Assembly: GCF_030372275.1 (NCBI RefSeq)
Contig: NZ_JAUDDJ010000001.1
Strand: one strand, 5' to 3'
From: Lawsonibacter sp900766145
GTDB lineage: Bacteria > Bacillota > Clostridia > Oscillospirales > Oscillospiraceae
Length of the DNA stretch: 64,000 bases
The notes under the pieces are model-generated. The model did no database searches. It saw only the letters and a program-made list of their open reading frames with translations, and was not told the origin of the DNA. The translations under genes and the position numbers were made by a program. Shown piece after piece: positions 8,606 through 16,705 of the stretch. Each line of letters opens with the position of its first letter. Positions within the stretch are counted from its first letter, which is position 1.

Positions 8606-10169
8606 AACACTGCGCATTTCTTTTTCCTTGAAGAACACCTACCGGGTCAACAGCATCCTGTATTCCCTAAAGCAGATTCCGCTGCTGGGCCGTCTTTTGC
8701 CCGCCTCCCTGTACCAGGTGCGGGAACTCAAGATATTTGCCAATGTTTTGTCCGTCCTCTGGGAATTGGTATCCATCTTCCTCTTTAAATTCATCTACTT
8801 CCTGACCATGGTCTGTGGTGTGGGGCTGCTTTACAAAAGCACTTCCGCCCCGTTGACTTTCCTGCATATCCTTCTGTTTTTGACCCTGGTAGGCTCCTAC
8901 CTGAATACCAGCCTCTTTGATCCTACCCGGGATAAGTACTACGCCATGATCCTGCTGCGGATGAATGCCCGGTCCTATACCCTGATCAATTATGGCTACA
9001 TACTGCTGAAAACTGTGGTGTGGTTTCTGCCCTGCACACTTTTCTTTGGACTGACCCGGGGCATTCCCCTGTGGCTGTGTCTGCTGATCCCCTTCTGTGT
9101 GGCCGGGGTGAAAGTATCGGTGGCGGCCTATTCCCTGCGGGATTATGAGAAAAACGGCAATGTGCGCAATGAGAATAAACTCCAGAAATTTGCCTGGCTG
9201 CTGACAGGCCTGCTGCTGGCATTGGCCTATCTCCCCCCTGTCGTCGGGTTTGTACTCCCCTTTGAGGCTTCTGCCGTCTTGTTTCTCATCTGGATCCCAG
9301 TAGGCCTTGTGAGCCTTCGACGTGTGGTCACGTTCCGGTATTATCGGGAGATCAACCAGGAACTTCTCTCCCAGGTGGTCAACCAGATGGACACCATGAA
9401 ACAGGCCGCCAAGACTGCCAGTGAAAAAAACATCTCCGCAGACACCTCCATCACCAGCCGGAAAAAGGGCTTTGAGTACCTCAACGAGCTGTTTATCAAG
9501 CGGCACCGGAAAATTTTGTGGCGGTCTACCATCCGGATTGCCAATGTCTGCGTGTTTCTCTGTGCGGGATCCCTGCTGCTTATGACTCTGCTGCCCGGAA
9601 TCAAACCGGATATCAACCAGATGGTGATGACCTGGCTGCCCTATTTTTCTTTCATACTGTATCTCATCAATCGGGGCACTGGGTTTACCAAAGCGCTGTT
9701 TATGAACTGCGATCACAGCCTGCTGACGTACTCCTTTTATAAACAGCCTGGCTTTATCCTTAAGCTGTTCCAGATCCGGCTGCGGGAGATCATAAAAATC
9801 AATGCCGTACCCGCCCTGGTTATCGGCGCAGGTCTGGGCCTGATTCTCTACGTCTCCGGCGGGACGGACAACGTTTTGGATTATGTGGTACTTCTGGTCA
9901 CCATTTTGTCTATGAGCGTATTCTTTTCCATTCACTATCTGACCCTCTACTATCTGCTCCAACCCTACACAGCGGGAACAGAGATTAAAAGCGGAACCTA
10001 TCGCATCGTGATGTTCCTGACCTATGCGGTGTGCTGTGCCATGATGAATCTTCGGCTTCCGATTTTGGTCTTTGGCCTGGCCTGCATTGTTTTCTGCGTG
10101 CTATACTCCATTGTTGCCTGCATTTTAGTCTATCGATATGCGCCCCGGACCTTCCGGCTGCGTACATAA
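8598..10169 (+). CDS. ABC transporter permease (exporter-type membrane subunit)
   Basis: 523 residues with about ten to twelve hydrophobic segments (for example FIYFLTMVCGVGLLY, FLHILLFLTLVGSYL and a block near the C-terminus). A central soluble part around residues 260-300 contains KTASEKNISADTSITSRKKG. It overlaps the ATPase gene by 8 bp after a GAGGGAG site and is closed by the terminator at 10176. No solute-binding protein is nearby, which fits export rather than import. Substrate unknown; the upstream coiled-coil protein and small acidic protein may belong to the same machine (inference). Confidence 0.9.
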   Translation: MLKTLRISFSLKNTYRVNSILYSLKQIPLLGRLLPASLYQVRELKIFANVLSVLWELVSIFLFKFIYFLTMVCGVGLLYKSTSAPLTFLHILLFLTLVGSYLNTSLFDPTRDKYYAMILLRMNARSYTLINYGYILLKTVVWFLPCTLFFGLTRGIPLWLCLLIPFCVAGVKVSVAAYSLRDYEKNGNVRNENKLQKFAWLLTGLLLALAYLPPVVGFVLPFEASAVLFLIWIPVGLVSLRRVVTFRYYREINQELLSQVVNQMDTMKQAAKTASEKNISADTSITSRKKGFEYLNELFIKRHRKILWRSTIRIANVCVFLCAGSLLLMTLLPGIKPDINQMVMTWLPYFSFILYLINRGTGFTKALFMNCDHSLLTYSFYKQPGFILKLFQIRLREIIKINAVPALVIGAGLGLILYVSGGTDNVLDYVVLLVTILSMSVFFSIHYLTLYYLLQPYTAGTEIKSGTYRIVMFLTYAVCCAMMNLRLPILVFGLACIVFCVLYSIVACILVYRYAPRTFRLRT

Positions 10170-10175
10170 TCAAAC

Positions 10176-10206
10176 AGAGCAGGCCCCAGAAATGGGGCCT
10201 GCTCTT
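10176..10206 (+). terminator. Intrinsic terminator of the ABC-exporter operon
   Basis: 12-bp perfect stem AGAGCAGGCCCC / GGGGCCTGCTCT, 6-base loop, then TTCTATT, just after the permease stop at 10169. Its GCAGG core recurs at 11557 and 23923. Confidence 0.85.
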
Positions 10207-10209
10207 CTA

Positions 10210-10256
10210 TTGACTCAAATCCTAATTTCTTTTATAATATATCTATTCGATATATT
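10210..10256 (+). promoter_or_regulatory. Sigma-A promoter overlapped by an 8-5-8 inverted repeat (likely PadR operator)
   Basis: TTGACT (10210-10215), 17-bp spacer, TATAAT (10233-10238). The palindrome AATATATC-TATTC-GATATATT (10236-10256) covers the -10 region and start point and ends just before the GGAGGG ribosome site of the PadR gene. PadR regulators typically bind AT-rich palindromes in their own promoters, so autoregulation is likely. Confidence 0.7.
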
Positions 10257-10266
10257 GGAGGGCAAT

Positions 10267-10815
10267 ATGGAGTACCTGATTTTAGGCCTGCTCATTCTCT
10301 CCCCCATGACGGGATATGAATTGCAGCAATTTATTAAGAAAAATCTTGCTCTGATCTGCTCCCACAGCGCAGGCAGCGTACAGACCGCCCTTGCCAAACT
10401 GGAAAAGGAAGAGAAAGTAACCGCCACCGAGACTGTGCAGGGAAAACGCCGCAAGAAGCAATTTTCCATCACAGACACGGGCCGGGCAGCCTTTTCCCAC
10501 TGGGTAGCTCAACCCATGCAGGCGGACAAGGTCAAGAACATGGAGCTATCCCGGCTGTTTTTTGCGGGACTGGCCAAGCCGGAGGAGCGCCGTCGGGCCA
10601 TCCGGGACTATATCCGGCAGATGGAGGAGACCCGCGGGGTACTCTGCGCCATCCAGGCACATTTCCAACAGATGAACCCGCAGGAGTTGCCGCCGGGAAC
10701 AGATTGGCCTGAGGTACTGCGCTTTCAGGGGTACACCATCCAGTACGGTATCGCCGCTGCTGACTTTGAGATCGGCTGGTACAGCCACCTGCTTTACGAA
10801 TTGGAGGAAGAATGA
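10267..10815 (+). CDS. PadR-family transcriptional regulator
   Basis: 182 residues from the ATG at 10267, placed by the TTGGAGGGCAAT site; a longer frame from 10138 would overlap the terminator and promoter. The N-terminus EYLILGLLILSPMTGYELQQ is the classic PadR winged-helix opening, and residues about 90-180 are the helical dimerisation domain. It represses or senses small molecules, often phenolics or drugs. It ends within the first codons of the flavodoxin-like gene at 10815 (coupled translation). The palindrome in its promoter suggests autoregulation of both genes. Confidence 0.92.
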   Translation: MEYLILGLLILSPMTGYELQQFIKKNLALICSHSAGSVQTALAKLEKEEKVTATETVQGKRRKKQFSITDTGRAAFSHWVAQPMQADKVKNMELSRLFFAGLAKPEERRRAIRDYIRQMEETRGVLCAIQAHFQQMNPQELPPGTDWPEVLRFQGYTIQYGIAAADFEIGWYSHLLYELEEE

Positions 10816-11540
10816 TGAAGATTCTTGTTTTAAACGCCAGCCCCAAGGGCAAAAATTCCACCACAGTCCACACGGCCCTGTATTTACAGGCCCTGCACCC
10901 GGAACATACCTTTACGGTTCTTCCCGTGGGACAGCGCATCAAAAGCTATGAGAAAGATTTTGCTCCTCTGCGCACCGAGCTGGAACAGGCAGACCTTCTG
11001 CTGTTCTGCTACCCGGTCTACACCTTCATCGCCCCCTATCAGCTCCACCGGCTGATTGAACTCATCAAGTCCGACGGTGTAGATCTCTCCGGGAAATTTG
11101 CCTCCCAGATCACCACATCCAAGCACTTCTATGATGTGACCGCCCACCGCTATGTGGAGGAAAACTGCTTTGACCTGGGGATGAAAGTAGTGAGGGGCCT
11201 GTCCGCCGATATGGACGATCTGCTCACCCAACAGGGCCAGCAGGAGGCCCGGAACTTTTTCGATCAGCTGATCTTCTCCTGCGAACACAGCCAATTTGTC
11301 ACGCCCCCCGCTCGAGCACCCCAGCGGGAAAAGGCAGTTTATCAGCCGGTGCTGCCCTCCGTGCCCAAACGTACGGGTAAAGATGTGGTCATCGTCACCA
11401 ACTGTGCCCTCGAGGATGAAAATCTCCAGCATATGCTGGCTGTCCCGTCGGTACAGAAAAAGATGAAAGGACAGATGAACCAGTATATCATCGGCCCGTA
11501 CCAAAACGTTGTGGAGCAGGCAAAAGGAACTTGTCAATAA
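10815..11540 (+). CDS. Flavodoxin-family / NAD(P)H-dependent oxidoreductase
   Basis: 241 residues. MKILVLNASPKGKNSTT is the FMN-phosphate binding loop of the flavodoxin-like reductase fold, and LLLFCYPVYTFIAPYQLHRLIE is the matching second flavin loop. The C-terminal 70 residues are an unassigned extension. ATG at 10815 lies 7 bases after GGAGG; ATG at 10812 is an in-frame alternative. It is coupled to the PadR gene, so it is probably induced by that regulator's ligand, for example to reduce a quinone or xenobiotic (inference). Confidence 0.87.
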   Translation: MKILVLNASPKGKNSTTVHTALYLQALHPEHTFTVLPVGQRIKSYEKDFAPLRTELEQADLLLFCYPVYTFIAPYQLHRLIELIKSDGVDLSGKFASQITTSKHFYDVTAHRYVEENCFDLGMKVVRGLSADMDDLLTQQGQQEARNFFDQLIFSCEHSQFVTPPARAPQREKAVYQPVLPSVPKRTGKDVVIVTNCALEDENLQHMLAVPSVQKKMKGQMNQYIIGPYQNVVEQAKGTCQ

Positions 11541-11556
11541 GATTCCTTTCATTACA

Positions 11557-11590
11557 AAAGCAGGTCCCCTTAGCGGGGACCTGCTTTTTT
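11557..11590 (+). terminator. Bidirectional terminator between convergent genes
   Basis: 13-bp perfect stem AAAGCAGGTCCCC / GGGGACCTGCTTT with TTAGC loop; T-run follows on the plus strand and TTTTG on the minus strand. Confidence 0.85.
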
Positions 11591-11627
11591 GTTAAATCTC
11601 AAACTTCATTCACGTGCAGACCGTCAG

Positions 11628-12368
11628 TTAAAGGTAGCTGATCTCAGGTACAGGACCGGAAATCTCACGATAAAATGCTGCGGTCGCCGTTTGTATATAC
11701 GGATTCAGCCATAGATTTCCGATTCCCAACGTAAACATACACAGGATGTACCAGCCAATGAAGCTGAAATGCAGGCAGAATAGCCGCCAGCGGTTTCCTG
11801 TCATCAGCTCTTTGGACCGGGCAATGGCTTCACTGGCTGTCAGTTCAGGTTGCTCTGCCAGGATAAATTCCGTCATCGCATAGCTGTATGTGGCGATAAT
11901 GCCAGGGATAATCAGCAGCAAGGACCACAGCAGGATGTAGAGGCTCTGAAGGAACCGGGCCACCGCCATTGTCTTCCAGTAGGGAAAATAGGCAAACAGA
12001 ACGTCAAAAGCTGGATTTTCCTGGTCCACCATACGCAGGTTAAACCGCGCATACCCAACGCCAATGATGCTGCCCAGAATAAAATAGACCACAGCAAACA
12101 CAATGGCAGCAATGACAAGATAAACAGCGCCTCCAATCAGGAAGGCACTCAGCTCCGGCCCAAATCCCTTGCTGGTAGAGTAAATATTCTGTCCTGCAAG
12201 CTCCAGGCTGGCACTTGCGCCCGAAGCATCAATATGGAACTTGATCTCAGGGCCATCCGAACCGATACCACCCAGGAGCACGGCAACCAGACCAGCTGCA
12301 ACCGCAAACAGCCATTTTCCCCGTAAGGATTCTCTTGCAATGCTGCGAAAATCAGCCGCGTATTTCAT
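11628..12368 (-). CDS. DUF975 family integral membrane protein
   Basis: 246 residues. Family pattern is clear: LLLIIPGIIATYSYAMTEFILAEQPEL, then the conserved EAIARSKELMTGNRWRLFCL and SFIGWY segment. About five membrane helices, with a soluble loop after the first one (residues 35-70). DUF975 proteins are widespread Firmicute membrane proteins without an assigned activity. An AAAGGAGGAAC site precedes the ATG. It is convergent with the flavodoxin gene and 94 bp downstream of AIM24 copy 1 on the same strand. Confidence 0.92.
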   Translation of the reverse strand: MKYAADFRSIARESLRGKWLFAVAAGLVAVLLGGIGSDGPEIKFHIDASGASASLELAGQNIYSTSKGFGPELSAFLIGGAVYLVIAAIVFAVVYFILGSIIGVGYARFNLRMVDQENPAFDVLFAYFPYWKTMAVARFLQSLYILLWSLLLIIPGIIATYSYAMTEFILAEQPELTASEAIARSKELMTGNRWRLFCLHFSFIGWYILCMFTLGIGNLWLNPYIQTATAAFYREISGPVPEISYL

Positions 12369-12462
12369 TTGTTCCTCCTTTCAGTCGGCACCTTGCCAGA
12401 CAGAATGGGACATCGACCTCTCTGCGCAAGGGGTACAGGGGTTCGGTCTGCGCAGATTCTGG

Positions 12463-13140
12463 TCAGCCGTTCCCAGTGGGAATAAAGGGACGGATGGACG
12501 CCGCTACATTGCAAATGGGCATGGTCTGAAGCCATACACGGCCCGGACCGGTAAGGACCGTGTTGAACAGCCCCTCCCCTCCCAGCAGCTTGTTCTTCAG
12601 TCCAGGCACCTGCTGGATATCCATCTGCACACCCGGCTCAAAACCTGCCACATTGCCAGTGTCCACAATGATCTGCTGGCCGGCCTTTAATTCATATTCC
12701 ACCAACTCGCCATCAATCTCTACAAAGGCAATTCCGCAGCCGGACAGGCGCTGCATAATGAAGCCCTCTCCTCCGAAAAAGCCAGACCCTAGTTTTTTGC
12801 TGAAATGAATGGAGAGCTCCACACCGGATTCCGCCGCCAGGAATGCACTCTTCTGCACGATTATTTCCTGCCCGGGAGCAATCGTGACTGCCTTGATCTG
12901 CCCCGGGAAGCTGGAGCCAAAGGCGATCATGCCATCGCCTTGAGCCGTATATGTATTCTGGAACATGCTCTCACCGGAGAACGCCTTGGAAAACATCTTA
13001 CCCAAGCCGCCGCCCCGCGTATCCATTTTCATGTTGGGACTCATCCAGACCATAGATCCCTTTTCTGTGATCATCTGCTCTCCACTGTCCAGATTACACA
13101 CAACAACCGGGAACGAGCCGCCCTTTACTTCATAACGCAT
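12463..13140 (-). CDS. AIM24 / TIGR00266 family protein, copy 1
   Basis: 225 residues matching the TIGR00266 family (AIM24-like double-stranded beta-helix proteins): conserved SGEQMITEKGSMVWM near the N-terminus, IAFGSSFPGQI, and a closing GPGRVWLQTMP. Start at 13140 follows GGAGGGAAAAC. The family is abundant in bacteria but its biochemical role is unsettled; it may act at membranes or in stress. A second copy about 93% identical by eye is at 23986-24663, differing mainly by conservative changes. Confidence 0.93.
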   Translation of the reverse strand: MRYEVKGGSFPVVVCNLDSGEQMITEKGSMVWMSPNMKMDTRGGGLGKMFSKAFSGESMFQNTYTAQGDGMIAFGSSFPGQIKAVTIAPGQEIIVQKSAFLAAESGVELSIHFSKKLGSGFFGGEGFIMQRLSGCGIAFVEIDGELVEYELKAGQQIIVDTGNVAGFEPGVQMDIQQVPGLKNKLLGGEGLFNTVLTGPGRVWLQTMPICNVAASIRPFIPTGNG

Positions 13141-13318
13141 AGTTTTCCCTCCATAAAGTTAATTTGAATCGCTTGCATGCTCAACCAACAACAGATCTCC
13201 GCCGTTCCCTTTGGAACAAGCAAGATCTTTTGTATGATCCTATTCTACTGTGATGTGCCATGAGAATAAAGGTATGCATCCGCAAATTATAATGGTCTAT
13301 TCCCGTGCAAAGAGAAAA

Positions 13319-13843
13319 TTAAGCCTCTGCTTTGGCGCATTTGCGGTGGGCGTTATATCGCTCCACATCGATCACTCCGTGATCCAGCATTTTCTCACAC
13401 CAAAGCTGAAGAGTTTCCACGGTAATCGAAATCCGCTCCAGCTCCTCCTGGATATGAATAAAATCTTCCAGCTCATCATCTGTGATTTTTCCGTCGGCTG
13501 TAATTTCAATTAAACGGTCCTTCTGCTTATTCATGGAGTTAAGAGAGGCCAGCATTTCCAAAACAATTTGAGACAGCTCTTTGATTTTGATCTCCGGGAC
13601 GTACTGCTGTCCGATTGGACACTGGTTGGCACAGTCGTGGTTGCACAGGCCCGGCTGCTTATACTTATCCGACATCAGAAGCACTTCATCGGGATGGGGC
13701 ATGGATCGCTCATTTTCAATCTTCTCAATTCGCTCGGGAGACATGGTTTCCAACAGTTCGCTGGCCTCTTCTCTGGTCAGCTTTAAGCTCTCACGTGTAA
13801 GCTGATAAATTGTCTTATTCACTTTAGTAGATACTCGGGCCAT
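13319..13843 (-). CDS. XRE-type helix-turn-helix protein with cysteine cluster
   Basis: 174 residues from the ATG at 13843 (GAGAGGAAGATAA upstream). Residues about 10-60 form a helix-turn-helix (TREEASELLETMSPERIEKI). A cysteine cluster CNHDCANQCPIG follows at about 67-78, which could bind zinc or an iron-sulfur centre. The C-terminal 90 residues are a helical coil (LSQIVLEMLASLNSMNKQKDR). Probably a DNA-binding regulator with a metal- or redox-sensing insert (inference). It has its own promoter at 13898-13926. Confidence 0.82.
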   Translation of the reverse strand: MARVSTKVNKTIYQLTRESLKLTREEASELLETMSPERIEKIENERSMPHPDEVLLMSDKYKQPGLCNHDCANQCPIGQQYVPEIKIKELSQIVLEMLASLNSMNKQKDRLIEITADGKITDDELEDFIHIQEELERISITVETLQLWCEKMLDHGVIDVERYNAHRKCAKAEA

Positions 13844-13897
13844 ATTTATCTTCCTCTCTGATCGGAGAATATGGAAATGCGGCGTTATGTTAGTATC

Positions 13898-13926
13898 ATT
13901 ATACGGCATATTGGGCAAAAAGACAA
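13898..13926 (-). promoter_or_regulatory. Sigma-A promoter of the XRE-type regulator
   Basis: On the minus strand TTGTCT (13926-13921), 17-bp spacer, TATAAT (13903-13898). Surrounding bases resemble the promoter of AIM24 copy 2 at 24810-24838. Confidence 0.65.
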
Positions 13927-14136
13927 TTTATTCCCGCACTTTGCTCAGCAGAAACATTGGCATCGTCTCCGCTGCTGTGCTATAATGCCTAAGGTGGAAT
14001 TTCATACCACAAGCCGCACAACCAATATGCGTCAGCAGTCTTATGAAGCTGTCAGAAAAATATTTCAGCAGCGCTTGTCTTAACAAATCAGATCCCCACC
14101 ATTCAACCGTCAATCATAACATTAGGAGAACCAACT

Positions 14137-14547
14137 ATGATTCGAGATATCTGCAAAGACGAGGCCTTTTTGGCCCAGAAGGCGGAACCCGCTACATTGG
14201 ACGATCTTCCCATTGCCGCCGACCTGCTGGAGACGCTGGAACACCACAAGGCCGGCTGTGTGGGCATGGCCGCCAACATGATCGGCGTGAACAAGCGCAT
14301 CATCGTCTTTGACAACGAGGGCAAATACATGGTCATGTTTAATCCGGAGATCATCAAAAAATCCGGTCCCTACGACGCGGAGGAAGGATGCCTCTCCCTC
14401 ACCGGCATCCGTCCGGCCAAGCGTTGGAAATCCATCAAGGTGCGCTGGCAGAATGAAAAGTTTCAGGAGCGGCTGAAAACCTTTACCGGCTGGACCGCTC
14501 AGATCATTCAGCATGAGATCGACCACTGTGAGGGCATTATCATATGA
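14137..14547 (+). CDS. def: Peptide deformylase, divergent (motif I glutamine missing)
   Basis: 136 residues, at the short end for deformylases (usually 150-190). Motif II EGCLS (83-87, metal ligand Cys85) and motif III HEIDH (126-130, ligands His126 and His130, catalytic Glu127) are intact. Motif I, normally GxGxAAxQ, reads CVGMAANM (41-48), so the glutamine that stabilises the transition state is Met48. It removes N-terminal formyl groups if active, but this copy may be altered in substrate or activity. ATG follows TTAGGAGAACC. First gene of a seven-gene operon, overlapping the next by 4 bp. Confidence 0.9.
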   Translation: MIRDICKDEAFLAQKAEPATLDDLPIAADLLETLEHHKAGCVGMAANMIGVNKRIIVFDNEGKYMVMFNPEIIKKSGPYDAEEGCLSLTGIRPAKRWKSIKVRWQNEKFQERLKTFTGWTAQIIQHEIDHCEGIII

Positions 14548-14858
14548 AAAAATGCAAAATCACCGTCATGCGCATCACCCAGTATGAGGACCTGATGTCT
14601 CAATACGAGAACCCCATCTCCCACGCCTGTGACATGGAGGTGGGACAAGTCTTCATCGCCAACGGCTGGGAAAAACCGGAGGGGTTTTGTCAAAGTGCGT
14701 GGGATACCCTCTCCCCCTTTGTGCTGGCCCTGAGCCACGGCGGAGAGAATTTTTATGACGGCTGGATGAAAAATTCCAAATCCGCCATGCTCTCCTGCAA
14801 CGACGGGTTCCGTCCCGTCAGTTTCTTGGTGGAAGCTCTGGACGAGGACGCAGACTGA
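14544..14858 (+). CDS. TIGR04076 family protein
   Basis: 104 residues. The family pattern is visible: KCKITVMRI at the start, C-x-M-E-V-G-Q-VF (CDMEVGQVF), PEGFCQSAWDTLSPFVLAL in the middle and a late SCNDGFRPVSFLV. Members are small cytosolic proteins with conserved cysteines, often beside oxidoreductases; no activity is established. ATG overlaps the deformylase stop (ATGA), so translation is coupled. Its place in the operon ties it to the redox genes downstream. Confidence 0.88.
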   Translation: MKKCKITVMRITQYEDLMSQYENPISHACDMEVGQVFIANGWEKPEGFCQSAWDTLSPFVLALSHGGENFYDGWMKNSKSAMLSCNDGFRPVSFLVEALDEDAD

Positions 14859-14870
14859 GGAGGAAAGACG

Positions 14871-15584
14871 ATGTTTGGACATAAAGTTGCCGTGGTTACC
14901 GGCGGCGCCAAGGGAATCGGCAAGGCCATTGCGGAGCAGTTCCGGAAGGAAGGCGCTCAGGTGTGCGTCATCGATCTGCTCCCCAACGACTACTTTGTAG
15001 GTGATCTGGCCGACCAGACAGTTCTGGAGGAGTTCGCCCGCAAGGTCATCGCCGACTATGGCCATGTAGACTATCTTGTAAACAACGCCCTGCCCCTGAT
15101 GAAGGGCATCGATACATGCACCTACGAGGAGTTCAACTACGCCCTGCGGGTGGGGGTTGCGGCCCCCTTTTATCTGGCTAAGCTGTTTGCCCCCCACTTT
15201 GCTCCAGGCGGAGCCATCGTCAACATCTCCTCCTCCCGGGACCGGATGAGCCAGCCCCAAACTGAGAGCTACACAGCCGCCAAGGGCGGCATCTCTGCTC
15301 TGACTCACGCGCTGGCGGTGAGCCTTAGCGGCAAGGTGCGGGTAAATTCGGTCTCCCCCGGCTGGATCGACACCGACTATACCATTTACCAAGGCCCGGA
15401 CGCCTACCAGCAGCCTGCTGGCCGGGTAGGCAATCCGTTGGATATTGCTAACATGGTACTCTACCTCTGCTCGGACAAGGCAGGCTTTATCACCGGGGAA
15501 AACATCTGCATTGACGGCGGCATGACCCGCCAAATGATCTATCACAACGACTTTGGCTGGACCCTGGAGGACGAAACCACATGA
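14871..15584 (+). CDS. Short-chain dehydrogenase/reductase (SDR)
   Basis: 237 residues, classical SDR. Cofactor loop TGGAKGIG (10-17), NNA at 71-73, catalytic Ser around 120-122, Tyr134 and Lys138 (YTAAK), and the C-terminal PGWIDTDY and GENICIDGG motifs. The acidic Asp35 after beta-strand 2 (VCVID) favours NAD over NADP. Substrate unknown. AGGAGGAAAGACG precedes the ATG, and the gene ends in a 4-bp overlap with the flavodoxin gene. Confidence 0.93.
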   Translation: MFGHKVAVVTGGAKGIGKAIAEQFRKEGAQVCVIDLLPNDYFVGDLADQTVLEEFARKVIADYGHVDYLVNNALPLMKGIDTCTYEEFNYALRVGVAAPFYLAKLFAPHFAPGGAIVNISSSRDRMSQPQTESYTAAKGGISALTHALAVSLSGKVRVNSVSPGWIDTDYTIYQGPDAYQQPAGRVGNPLDIANMVLYLCSDKAGFITGENICIDGGMTRQMIYHNDFGWTLEDETT

Positions 15585-16039
15585 AAACCGCCATCTGCTA
15601 TTACTCCCGCCACCATGGCAACACCCGGAAAGTTCTGGATGCTATGGCTCAGGAGGGCGAGGTCGATCTCATCGACGTGACCACCCGCCAGGCCGTCCAA
15701 CTGGAGGACTATGACTGCATCGGCTTTGCCTCCGGTATCTACGGCTTTGAATTTCAAACATCCGTGGCAGCTTTTGCCCGGCAGTACCTGCCCCAGGGTA
15801 AGCCGGTATTCTTTGTCTATACCTACGGCGGGGCCAAGGGCAACGGGGCGAAGGCCGTGGCAGAGATTGCCAAAGAGAAGCACTGCCCGGTACTGGGAGA
15901 ATTTAGCTGCAAGGGCTATGACACCTTCGGACCCTTCAAGCTGGTGGGCGGCATTGCCAAGGGCCATCCCAACGAGCGGGACCTGGAGAATGCCCGTAAA
16001 TTCTTCCAAAAGATTCAGGAACACAAGACTGACCAATAA
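15581..16039 (+). CDS. Flavodoxin-family protein
   Basis: 152 residues. The FMN phosphate loop is YYSRHHGNTRKV (7-18; pattern S-x-x-x-G-N-T) and an aromatic flavin-stacking loop follows in YTYGGAKGNG. Length is that of short-chain flavodoxins, which carry electrons or act as NADPH-quinone-type reductases. It overlaps the SDR by 4 bp and precedes the acetyltransferase by 12 bp. It could supply electrons to a reductive step in this operon (inference). Confidence 0.9.
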   Translation: MKTAICYYSRHHGNTRKVLDAMAQEGEVDLIDVTTRQAVQLEDYDCIGFASGIYGFEFQTSVAAFARQYLPQGKPVFFVYTYGGAKGNGAKAVAEIAKEKHCPVLGEFSCKGYDTFGPFKLVGGIAKGHPNERDLENARKFFQKIQEHKTDQ

Positions 16040-16051
16040 GGAGGTTCCATA

Positions 16052-16690
16052 ATGTTTGGACCAAATCCGGATGCCGTCCACCCCAATGAAAATATTCCCA
16101 GTGTGTGCTACATCAAAAATATCATTACCCGCCCCAACATTCAGGTGGGTGATTATACCTACTACGATGACGCAGCCACTGGCGGCGAAGACTTTGAATC
16201 CCATGTGACGCACCACTACGAATTTATCGGGGATAAGCTGATCATCGGGAAATTCTGCGCCATCGGCAAGGGCGTGGAATTTGTGATGAACGGCGCAAAC
16301 CACCGTATGAGCTCCGTTACCACCTACCCCTTCAACATCTTCGCCCATGGCTGGGAGAAATGCACACCCACACTGGACGAGCTGCCCTTTAAAGGTGATA
16401 CTGTGGTAGGCAACGATGTGTGGATGGGGCAACATGTCACGGTCCTGCCCGGCGTTCATATTGGCGACGGGGCGATTATCGGGGCCAACTCTGTGGTGTC
16501 CAGCGATATTCCGCCCTACACCATTGCAGCAGGAAATCCCTGCCGTGTGATCCATCCCCGCTTCGACCAGGCACTGACAGATTATCTGCTGGAGCTCCGG
16601 TGGTGGGATTGGAAGCCGGAGAAGATATTCCGCAACCTGGAGGCTCTGTGCAGCGGTGATTTGGAGCTGATCCGCCGTATCCAGCCATAA
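16052..16690 (+). CDS. CatB/Vat-type xenobiotic O-acetyltransferase
   Basis: 212 residues, left-handed beta-helix hexapeptide-repeat enzyme (repeats such as VVGNDVWMGQHVTVLPGVHIG). Catalytic His84 lies in NGANHRM, the hallmark of streptogramin and chloramphenicol acetyltransferases of the Vat/CatB type. Length and the C-terminal WWDWKPEKI segment also match. Proteins of this class acetylate hydroxyl groups of antibiotics or other small molecules from acetyl-CoA; whether this one gives resistance cannot be told. Strong AGGAGG upstream; fifth gene of the operon. Confidence 0.92.
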   Translation: MFGPNPDAVHPNENIPSVCYIKNIITRPNIQVGDYTYYDDAATGGEDFESHVTHHYEFIGDKLIIGKFCAIGKGVEFVMNGANHRMSSVTTYPFNIFAHGWEKCTPTLDELPFKGDTVVGNDVWMGQHVTVLPGVHIGDGAIIGANSVVSSDIPPYTIAAGNPCRVIHPRFDQALTDYLLELRWWDWKPEKIFRNLEALCSGDLELIRRIQP

Positions 16691-16705
16691 CAGGAGAATC
16701 TGCCA

